From positions 6,510 through 32,238 of the forward strand of contig BFEA01000877.1 in the NCBI GenBank assembly GCA_003427395.1: a stretch of DNA of 25,729 nucleotides. The letters are read 5' to 3'. This document shows, piece by piece, positions 18,595-25,729 of the stretch. Position 1 is the first letter of the stretch. Every line of letters starts with the position of its first letter. Below the pieces are notes generated by a model. That model was given only the letters and a program-made list of their open reading frames with translations, made no database searches and was not told the origin of the DNA. The stretch comes from Chara braunii (lineage: Eukaryota; Streptophyta; Charophyceae; Charales; Characeae). A program made the translations under genes and the position numbers.

Positions 18595-19515
18595 TGCGAG
18601 GCCAGTGCCTCAATGAGCCCCATACGGCCCCTTTTTGCAGCCCGTCGGCCGCCCTAAGTGAAGGCAGCATCGACGAGGCCCTCAGGGCCCTTTTCTGGCC
18701 ACCACGCAACTCAGGGAAATTCAGGCAGTTGCGCAGCGCCAGTTGGTTGAGTGAACCTAGGCCCTGGGCCGCCTGTGTGAATGTATGTGAAGCAGGCCCT
18801 GGGTTGGATACGGGTACCTGGCCAGACTCAGGCCGAAGGCAGTTGGGCACATGCAACCACTTCAGGCCCAAGGCCTGCTCTTGTCGTGCTGGGCCTCAAG
18901 CTACCGGGGCCTACTGGAAGCTTCCTGGAACGGGACGCAGGCAGGCCACTTCAATATAGGAAAGGGCCTGCCTCCTCATTCGGGATTCGGGTGCTGACTG
19001 CATGCTGCCAAGCGCTGCTGCTGCGCTATTTGCTGGCTGGCGCCTACGCTCTCACGGGCGAGCAGGGAAGGAGCACGCAGCCATAGACGAGTTGCGCTGC
19101 TGTGAGCTGGGTGAGGCGCAGGGTGGTCCTTGGGTGCTTGTGGCATCTGTGAGTTGGGGAACGAGGTTGTGAGTATAGCCCGAGACATACCTGGTGCTGG
19201 AAGCGTGCGACATTGGTTGCCATATGCTCGTACTTCGGGAATACTTTTGACGTCATCCTTCGGCTTCGTAGTATAGGCTAGATAGGATCTGCCACATGTA
19301 GTCTGGGCGCCGAGCGCCAGATAGGATATCAACTCTGGTTCTTCGTTGATGATGATGGGACTATTTCAGAATTGTCAATTATGAACTCTTGGTGTGTTCT
19401 TATTTGGTGAATCTCGTGATGCAATTTTGTTGTTGGTTCGAGGTCAAGACTATCTGGACTCATATGTATGAGGCTGTTTGATTGTTGAAGTTCGCTATTG
19501 CTCATCTTCCTTGCA
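18595..19515 (+). mobile_element. LTR (921 bp) shared by two element copies
   Basis: Opens with TGCGAGG immediately after the polypurine tract and closes with CCTTGCA three bases before the primer-binding site, giving imperfect terminal inverted repeats TGCRAGG/CCTTGCA with the canonical TG...CA. It serves as 3' LTR of copy 1 and 5' LTR of copy 2. No second LTR copy lies in the window, so the boundaries rest on these landmarks. Inside, GGCAGGCC (18940-18947) pairs with GGCCTGCC (18965-18972) around an AATATAGG word that could be part of a promoter; this is weak. Confidence 0.85.
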
Positions 19516-19518
19516 ATT

Positions 19519-19530
19519 TGGTATCGGAGC
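19519..19530 (+). promoter_or_regulatory. Primer-binding site, tRNA-iMet type
   Basis: TGGTATCGGAGC begins three bases after the LTR. Plant LTR elements primed by initiator tRNA-Met have TGGTATCAGAGC; one base differs (A to G), which would still allow a G-U pair with the tRNA. This fixes the LTR 3' end and the orientation. Confidence 0.9.
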
Positions 19531-20775
19531 TGTGGTACGATTGCGCTCATTTGATGCTTGTCTTCTGCCTTATGCGGTACATACATGCGGTTTGTTGGGC
19601 GAGTTTGGCCGTAAGTGGTGTGTAGGGAGGAGGGTGGAGACGAGTGTAGTGGTGACCCAGGAGGTGAGGGGATCGCCAGGAAGGCTATGTGGTCTGGACA
19701 GTGTGATGAGAACTATCTAATGTGCGATTGATGCTGAGGTGGAACGACGAGATAATGCTGGTTGTGCCGATGCAGTGACTGGTCATCGCAATCGCCATTT
19801 GGTCATCTGGTGAGATTATCTCTGTGGTTGGGGGCAGCTAAATGAGGTACGTTGCGCTTAACCTTATCTTCCCTCTCCGACACTTCTTACCGTGAGGTTA
19901 TGTGTTCCTTCTTGAGAGTCCTCTCATCATGAGGTTTCGAGTGCGCTCAACCTTGAGAGTCGGCAATGTTCACGTGGAGCATCTGGGTGGAGATGGGCGG
20001 AGCTTTCTGAAGGGCCCTCGACGAAGCACAGGGTCACAGTTACCATGCCAACCTACAGGGAGTAGAGCACGCATGCCTTGCTGCTTGTCCTTTATTCGGC
20101 TTGCTGCGCTGTTAGATGGGCACTACTGGGTAGGCCAGCCCTACAGGAAAGACGAGCACCCGGCGTCTATAAATAAACACAGGAAGGGGATATCACTGGC
20201 TGTGATCGTCGTCCTGCTGCGATGTAAAATAATTCCAGATGTCACTTGGGGGCGGACGTTAAAATACCTCTGGATCAACCAGTGATGTAAGGCTCGTGGC
20301 ACGCCGAGGATAAATATACGTGCAAGGCTGGCTTGCTCAGTGGATACTCAGGGCACAGGGGTGGGCCGAACACACACCTTTAGACACGTGACGCTCTCCA
20401 GAACGCTCAGGGACGCTGACGTCAAGAAATACTCAGGGGAACTAAGGGAGGGGTTGATTCCAGGTGATAAGTTCGAGAAAATTTCATGCTGTCCTATCCG
20501 CACAACTGATTTTATTTTTATGTTTTTGATTAGTTAGATGTACTGCCATTAACATTTGACAGACAACATTAGTTAAAACTGTTTATTGTTCCTGGTGCTT
20601 CTGTTTGCAGACTAGTCAGACTAAAAATAGTTTCAGCTGTAGGAATCTAACTTACATGTTGACCTCAAATGATATCTGTTCCAAAATAGCCGCCAACTAA
20701 TTAGTTGGTCTGTGCACTACGCTGCGGTAGGCATCTTGAGTGATCTAGTGTAGACAGTGCACAATGTTGTAGCCT
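19531..20775 (+). other. Leader of copy 2, no gene recognised
   Basis: About 1.2 kb between primer-binding site and gag. The longest open frame (19902-20285, 127 codons) has no domain and many Arg/Leu/Cys residues. A TATAAATA word sits at 20168-20175, and CTTGAGAGTC occurs twice (about 19911 and 19951). A 16-bp palindrome lies near the 3' end (20693-20708). The length is long but not unheard of for a leader; insertion of other DNA is possible. Confidence 0.55.
20693..20708. repeat. 16-bp perfect palindrome in the leader
   Basis: CCAACTAATTAGTTGG is a perfect palindrome 67 bases before the gag start codon. In LTR elements the leader can hold packaging or dimerisation hairpins, so this is a candidate site, with no further support. 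Confidence 0.8.
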
Positions 20776-22284
20776 ATGAGCGACGAGGAGGACACTAGAG
20801 AGGACGACCGGAGGTTATTGCGATCAGCTAGACGCCCAGTTGCCCACTTGGCATTAGGACCAGAGGGCAACAGGATTCTGTTCCGCCAGCTTAGGGAGAG
20901 ACAGCAGCAGCAGACGAGAGCTAGAGCAGCCGAGGCCAGCAAGGCATTAGTTAGCGAGGCCGGTGCTACAACAGCCATGCGTACTTCCGCATTGGTCACT
21001 TCTGCGCAACAGACTTCCCAAGCCAGCAGTTCAGGTGTCGTCGGGTCAACGGTCGCGCTGACTGTGAGTCAGTCCACTGGCATTATGGCAAGCCAGGCAG
21101 CAGTGTTGACTCCAGAGGATGTCGCCATCCAGCAGGCAGCCCTGCAGGAGGCACAGTTACAACGGGCATTAGGAGAGATAAAAGCGGAGAAGGAGAAGAT
21201 GATCAGAAGAAGAGCCAAGATGCAGCGGAGAGGGGCAGACATAGAGGAGTTAGAAGTGATGGACCTGTCGAACATCGATGCTGATGTGAGGGTAGTTAGG
21301 AAGGCCCTGCTAGGCGTAATAGAAATGCAGGAGCATCAAACTACCATCCTTCAGGATATCCAACAGAGCTTAGTTGTTTTGGCAGAACATGCTCAGGCAG
21401 CACCATCACCAGCCAGGCCTGGTGCCTAGCCCGTGCCATATCCTCTTTTTTCTGTCCCACCGGTGATAGGGGTATCCCCATATGTAGCCCCGTCATCGGT
21501 TGCTATTGTTTCCCTGGGCATGCCGCTGTCAGGAGGGGTAACAGCAGGGAGTAGTTTGCAGGTTCCTGTTCAGAGAGTGTACACCCAAACTCCGTCGCAG
21601 GTTGCAATCACCACGCAGCCTGTGCAGCTTCAGGGCACACAGCCCCAACAGCTAGCACAGCAACCTGTGTCACCGGGTCCACAACCCATTGTGGTGCAGG
21701 GATCGGGACAAACTCAGTGGGTACCAAAGACGGCCATCGCCGCTCCCAAACCTTTTACAGGGGACAAGAGAGGCGAAGCCCTCGACACATGGTTGAGTTC
21801 AGTGTCAGTCTATGTTAAGTGCAAACTTACCTTGCCGCACGAAGAAGTGTTTGTGGCTGCATCTTACCTAGAGGGTAGTGCAGCAAGATGGTTGAGCGGT
21901 TTAGTGCAGCTCCAGGGATATGGTCATGACTTCCGCTCTTGGGCAGCCACCCAGAAACTGGATGACTTCCTGAAGATGGTGGAGGACAGGTGGTACGATC
22001 CTCAGGAGGCTCAAAGGGCCACTGATGCGATCCTGACACTGCACACAAGGCAGTTTAAGTCAGTAAGGGAAGCCACCGGCGCTGTTGAGCGTCTGATCTA
22101 TGTCCCAGGGGTACGCTACGACCCCCAGGTCCTGTTGACTTCGTACTTGAGATGCTTTTCTCAGCCTCTCAGGAACCAGTTGGCAAAAGAGGCCAACATC
22201 AATATGCACAACTTTCCTTCGTTCAGCAAGGTGGCCCTAGACCTTGAAGCTAAGATAGGGCATGGACAGGCACCCACTACGTAG
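20776..22284 (+). pseudogene. gag: Gag polyprotein of copy 2, interrupted by TAG
   Basis: ATG 20776 starts MSDEEDTREDD; the acidic N-terminus is followed by an Ala/Ser/Thr/Gln-rich segment and a Lys/Arg/Glu-rich helix of coiled-coil character (about residues 115-210). TAG at 21427-21429 stops the frame after 217 codons, but the same frame continues with a Pro/Gln/Val linker and then the retrotransposon Gag core: VFVAASYLEGSAARWLSGL, FRSWAATQKLDDF and a Leu/Arg helix to the stop at 22282-22284. Gag packages element RNA into particles. The internal TAG is most simply a mutation, although stop readthrough cannot be excluded. The N-terminal part is repeated in the stranded fragment at 12218-12538. 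Confidence 0.88.
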
Positions 22285-22301
22285 AAACTTCAGAGGGTGG
22301 A

Positions 22302-22619
22302 GTGGTCCTTGTCGTATCTCAAAAAGGAAAGACGACCGGTAGACGTCGTGGAGGCTCCCGATCCAGGAGTCAAGTTGACCCCAACGCTTGTCCATGGGAG
22401 AAAGCGGGTCTTACAGAGGACGTGTGGAGAGATCGTTACTCTCAGCAGGCCTGTATTCGTTGTGGTCAATATGGCCACAACCAATTCAAGTGCTGCAACA
22501 AAACGGTAACCGAAAAGATCCCGCGTACGATGGGGCAGGTGTTGGGATCCTCTCATCCCGTTGGTAGCAACCTTGCCAGTACTTCAGGCAGTGCTCCGGG
22601 GAACACGTCAGGCCAGTAG
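22302..22619 (+). pseudogene. Nucleocapsid zinc knuckle of copy 2
   Basis: A basic stretch (GRRRGGSRSRSQ) is followed by CIRCGQYGHNQFKC, a C-x2-C-x4-H-x4-C zinc knuckle that binds element RNA. It lies in a different frame from gag, so a frameshift must fall between 22284 and about 22302; no heptanucleotide slip site is obvious, which favours mutation over programmed shifting. The frame ends with TAG at 22617-22619. Confidence 0.88.
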
Positions 22620-22648
22620 GAATAGTAGTTGTTCCTGTTAGGGTCTAG

Positions 22649-23305
22649 GTGGTGGAGACACCCTCACCATCTCGAGAGATGGCCCAAGCTACTGACCCCA
22701 GCGTCGTCCCGCAACCACATTCAGACCCATCGAGCCTCTGTTCGATGAATGTGTTTGAATCCTTAGAGGAGCTAGAGGTGGAGTGGTCTAGATCAGACCC
22801 GCTAGCTTCTTGGACGACACTAGTCAAAGCTCCAAAGGGTGAGATGTTCGTCAACGAGGTTGTCATTGGCGGTCGCAAGGTCGGGGCCTATTATGACACT
22901 TGTTCGACACAGAACTTTATTAGTCGTGCGTGCGTTGATAGGCTGCGTTTACAGGGGCGAGTGCAGCGCCTGAGTCGACCTGTGGAGTCGACCTGCGCCA
23001 ACAAACAGCGCATGGTAGTTAACGACTACCTCCAGGATGTTGAGTGTTGTTCCCCGTACGCGGGAGGGGACTTGAGACATCGTGTCTCGTTCCTAGTAAG
23101 TGACGAGCTCCCAATGGATATGTCACTAGGTATGTACTACCTCTTTGTAGCACAGCCCCAGTTTGACTGGGACCGAAAAGTGGTCAAACACACTTTGCCA
23201 GGTGGAGGGTCCGCCAGATTACATAAGTTCAAAGCTAGTAGTCTGATTGAGTCCTATGGGTGCATGTGTGCGGCTGCGTTCTACAATTATTATAAGCAAA
23301 ATTAG
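22649..23305 (+). pseudogene. Aspartic protease and linker of copy 2
   Basis: After an acidic linker (SLEELEVEWSRSD), the protease core reads VGAYYDTCSTQNFISRACVD. The catalytic Asp is at 22895-22897, but the D-[ST]-G triad is D-T-C (Gly to Cys, a single-base change). The C-terminal signature is SLGMYYLFVAQPQFDWDRK. TAG at 23303-23305 interrupts the run into RT; copy 1 has CAG there, so a C-to-T change explains it. A third frame again separates this part from the zinc knuckle. Maturation of Gag-Pol would fail with this gene. Confidence 0.88.
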
Positions 23306-24052
23306 GAGGAGGGTATGTATTTAGTTTATGTCTCTGCTGCAGGCGAGCCGATGAAAGTGTCGCCCGAGAAAGAGGGAGTAGTTGCTAAGTACCCTGATCT
23401 ATTTGAAGAGCCGACAGGGGTTATTGAGAGGGAGTTCGTCCACGCAATAGAGATTATCCCAGGGTCTAGTATTCCGAAGGGTAGGATCTATCTGATGTCT
23501 CCAGGCGAGCTTGATGAGCTTCGCCGCCAACTCAAGGAACTCGTAGAGAAGGGTTGGATCCGGCCGAGTGTCTCTCCTTATGGGTCTCCAGTTCTATTCG
23601 TACCTAAGAAGAAGGAGGGTACTCTTCGGATGTGCATTGACTATAGGGGCCTCAATGNTCTCTCCTTATGGGTCTCCAGTTCTATTCGTACCTAAGAAGA
23701 AGGAGGGTACTCTTCGGATGTGCATTGACTATAGGGGCCTCAATGCCATCACTATAAAGAATAGAAAGCCCCTACCACGCATCGATGATCTGTTAGATAG
23801 AGTGCAAGGGTGTCGGTACTTCAGTAAGATAGATCTGAAGTCCGGGTACCATCAGATTGCAATCCGGCCCGAGGATCAACACAAAACCGCCTTTCAGACC
23901 AGGTGCGGTCCGTAAGAGTTTGTGGTGATGCGTTTCGGCCTTTGCAATGCTCCTGGCACCTTGCAGCACGCTATGAATCGGATATTTCATAACTACTTGG
24001 ATAAGTTTGTCATCGTGTACCTCGATGACATACTTATTTTTAGTAAGACTGT
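23306..24052 (+). pseudogene. Reverse transcriptase N-terminal part of copy 2
   Basis: Continues the protease frame with [23 protein letters not shown], the RT fingers ([26 protein letters not shown]), [16 protein letters not shown] and the YLDD motif (24018-24029). Defects: an N-split 87-bp duplication (23571-23745); TAA at 23913-23915 where copy 1 has [16 protein letters not shown] with Arg for the usual Pro after VM. The RT is cut off at 24052, so thumb and RNase H are missing. Copy 2 keeps the GLxNAP box that copy 1 has lost. Confidence 0.92.
23571..23745. repeat. 87-bp perfect duplication split by one N
   Basis: 23571-23657 and 23659-23745 are identical, with N at 23658. The left boundary (TCTCTCCTTATGGGTCTCC) is the same word at which the duplication in copy 1 begins. 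The insertion totals 88 bases and breaks the frame. It is best read as overlapping contig ends joined without merging. Confidence 0.95.
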
Positions 24053-24376
24053 TGTAGCGGTCCCACCAGGTGTGGTGCTCCGCTAGTGACACAGAGATGG
24101 ATATGGAGGAAGAAGGGGGGGGAGCGAGATGGCACAACGCAGCTCCCCACACAAGACTCCAACGCACGTACTCCAAAATGTGCAAGTGAAGAATGAGACT
24201 GAAAACAAAGAATGGCTGGGGTATACCCCAGCTACCCCAGCGGACTGATGGGACCGGACTGGACTGGCTGGTACCGACAGAGGTACCGGCCTGGACTGGC
24301 CTACCCTGAATACAACACAGGCCTGTGAGAACAGGCCAAGGGGCTGGTCTCACATGCCAACCTGAGGTCCGCTACA
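24053..24376. mobile_element. 324-bp segment with 8-bp inverted ends
   Basis: Starts TGTAGCGGTCC and ends GGTCCGCTACA, so TGTAGCGG/CCGCTACA are perfect inverted ends of TG...CA type. It begins exactly where copy 2 stops. Inside are an 18-bp palindrome GCTGGGGTATACCCCAGC (24215-24232), GGCTGGTACC (24266-24275) paired with GGTACCGGCC (24282-24291), 9 of 10, and a 12-bp palindrome (24316-24327). It may be an LTR, in reverse orientation, of the element whose integrase lies at the window end, or a small inverted-repeat transposon. No target-site duplication, clear polypurine tract or primer-binding site flanks it, so the class is unsettled. Confidence 0.5.
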
Positions 24377-25489
24377 CGATCCTCGGCCTGTGATGGATCG
24401 TCTAGATACAAACATGCTTCCGCCAAGAAGCGGAACTCTATCAAAGAAAAGAAAACCTGAGTAGTCTAGGATGCAGAGCAAGCTCCGTGCTGAGTCCATG
24501 CGATGCAACCTAGGATATAAAATGTCACAAAATAGCAATGTCACAGCTAACAGCCTAAGTGAAAGTAGAAGCAACTAACTAACATACATGTCCTAGGAAA
24601 GCAAAAGCAACTAACTAGCATACATGTCATAGGAAAGCAGAAAGTAGTGACAACTAGATCCTAGAATGTTGGAGGCACTAGCCTCAGTCTGGTAACAACT
24701 GACTAGTGTATAAGTCCTAAGAACAGCAAAAGCAGAACAACTAAATCCTAGAAATGTCGGAGGCAGTAGCCTCAGTCTGAGAGCATCAAAGCAATCAACA
24801 AGACAACCTTATGTCACATGAGAAGTGTGTCGCAAACCAAAGGGTGGGATGGTCTCTGAGGGTGGCGAATGCAGCCTAGGGGTCGAAAACTCCTAAGGGC
24901 ATCCACACATAGATAACAGGGAGACACATGTCATCAGGCTCAATGAGGGTAGGGAACTGGGAGCGAACAGAACCAATGACCCTAACAGGTAGACCATCAG
25001 GGCAGGTAAAGCTCGGCTAAGGGGTGACCGCTATGGAGGGTCGACCATGCACGGGAACAAGGGAACCTGGTATACTGGGCACACCTAGATGAAGCATGCG
25101 GGGCTGCCTAACTAGGGCGTGAGGGCTGGCAGAGGGTAGGAAGGTGATGGGTAATCCTAAGGTGGGGAAGTCGGAGCTAGATCCTTAAAATGGGAAGCCA
25201 GGGCAACGCTACGGTCCCGATGCCTATGCGTATGCCAAGGGAGAGCCCAACTCAGAGGAACCCGGCTAAAGGGAGACCATCATGCGACACAAGCAGGGTA
25301 ATGTACAGGGTAGAGTGGTAAGAGAGTGGCGACGTCTGAAGTAGGCAGAGCTGATCGTGATGAAGTCCATGAAGCCGCCGATGACGTCCACGACGAGAAG
25401 TCCGGAATGCCGTCGAGGAAGAGCCGCAACGTCGACGAGCTGAAGTAGCAAAACTGATGTGGATGGAGTACTGAGAAGTCAAAGACGTG
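24377..25489 (-). other. Non-coding stretch beside the minus-strand element
   Basis: Lies between the 324-bp segment and the integrase fragment. If both belong to one minus-strand element this should encode the rest of integrase, but neither strand shows an integrase core, GPY/F or chromodomain motif; minus-strand frames of 60-140 codons are Ser/Leu/Cys-rich without domains. It holds short direct repeats (listed next). Confidence 0.45.
24570..24779. repeat. Two pairs of short direct repeats
   Basis: A 33-bp unit is repeated at 24570-24602 and 24606-24638 (AGCAACTAACTARCATACAT...), with two differences. A 42-43-bp unit occurs at 24650-24691 and 24737-24779 and carries a small hairpin with loop ACTA in one copy and AGTA in the other (GAGGC/GCCTC). 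Confidence 0.85.
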
Positions 25490-25727
25490 GGAACAAAGCG
25501 TGCACGCTTCGTGCACTGATGGCATAGCGGCACGGAACAAAGCGTGCACGCTTCGTGAAGCGTTCGACGACGACCAGGATAGCATCATGACCGCGGGGGG
25601 TTGGAGGTCGAAGAGGACCGATAAAGTCCATCGAGATGGACTGCCAACGACCCTCAGGGATAGGAAGAGGCTGGAGCAAACCATAAGGTAGGTGGTTCGC
25701 ACTGTTCACCTCCTGACAGGTGGGACA
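25490..25727 (-). pseudogene. Integrase fragment of a different Ty3 element
   Basis: Minus-strand translation from the window end begins CPTCQEVN, the last half of the HHCC zinc domain, then GLLQPLPIPEGRWQSISMDF with the first catalytic Asp, DAILVVVERFTKRARFVPC and RYAIS. The order and motifs are typical of Ty3/gypsy integrase, and the sequence is clearly different from copies 1 and 2. Recognisable homology stops at about 25513, where a 24-bp segment of the gene itself is repeated (25490-25513 and 25534-25557) and the frame runs into unrelated sequence. The second Asp and Glu are absent. The 5' part of the element lies beyond the window. Confidence 0.88.
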
Positions 25728-25729
25728 CT

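Larger units (their letters stand above)
15230..19515 (+). mobile_element. Ty3/gypsy chromovirus copy 1, 5'-truncated
   Basis: A protease remnant, reverse transcriptase, RNase H, integrase and degenerate chromodomain occur in that order, then a polypurine tract and one LTR. This domain order (integrase after RNase H) defines Ty3/gypsy, and a C-terminal chromodomain defines chromoviruses. The 5' LTR, gag and the catalytic half of protease are missing: homology to copy 2 starts inside protease at 15230. Copy 1 carries stops (17314, 18459), a frameshift near 17545 and a split duplication at 15816-15914. Confidence 0.9.
18595..24052 (+). mobile_element. Ty3/gypsy chromovirus copy 2, 3'-truncated
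   Basis: LTR, primer-binding site, leader, gag, zinc knuckle, protease and the first part of RT of the same family as copy 1. Where the two overlap (protease to RT) they are very similar but clearly not identical. Homology to copy 1 ends after AAGACTG at 24051, within about 30 bases of the YLDD motif, where a different sequence with inverted ends begins. RNase H, integrase and the 3' LTR are absent. Confidence 0.9.

Noticed and set aside
23793-24353. 186-codon minus-strand open frame
   Set aside because: It is the antisense shadow of copy 2 RT fused to the 324-bp segment; the RT on the plus strand is unambiguous.

Overview
The window looks like repeat-dominated nuclear DNA from a plant-lineage eukaryote, and contains no intact gene that I can support. 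The only clear proteins are decayed Ty3/gypsy LTR-retrotransposon proteins. A primer-binding site close to plant initiator tRNA-Met and a chromodomain-type integrase C-terminus point to a streptophyte. Long non-coding stretches and the style of the Gag and Pol proteins made me think of a charophyte alga such as Chara; that is inference, not proof. There are no bacterial operons, tRNAs, rRNAs or CRISPR arrays.

Layout. 1-83 is a (CT)n microsatellite. 84-8095 has no recognisable gene but holds several repeat families, including an array of about ten hairpins (4931-5776), a roughly 122-bp tandem repeat (6058-6410) and two back-to-back perfect hairpins (7348-7401). 8096-9240 is a broken gag-protease remnant of one Ty3-like element. 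9241-12217 is purine-rich, non-coding and hairpin-dense, with a 26-bp tandem repeat and a duplicated module about 1.2 kb apart. 12218-12538 is a gag fragment of a second family. 12539-15229 is again non-coding, with a diverged duplication (13520-14093) and an 83-bp tandem repeat (14467-14845).

15230-24052 holds two head-to-tail copies of one chromovirus family around a single LTR (18595-19515). The left copy starts inside protease and runs through RT, RNase H, integrase and chromodomain to a polypurine tract and the LTR. Out of that same LTR run the primer-binding site, leader, gag, zinc knuckle, protease and RT of the right copy. Both copies carry several stops and frameshifts and must be inactive. 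The right copy stops abruptly inside RT at 24052, where a 324-bp segment with 8-bp inverted ends begins. From there to the window end lies material of a different Ty3 element on the minus strand, ending in an integrase fragment.

The most unusual signal is outside the retroelements. Four unrelated families of short inverted repeats share one design: loop or core bases are conserved between copies while the arms change and stay complementary. Two 49-bp and 87-bp duplications, each split by a single N, are probably assembly artefacts that break the RT frames.
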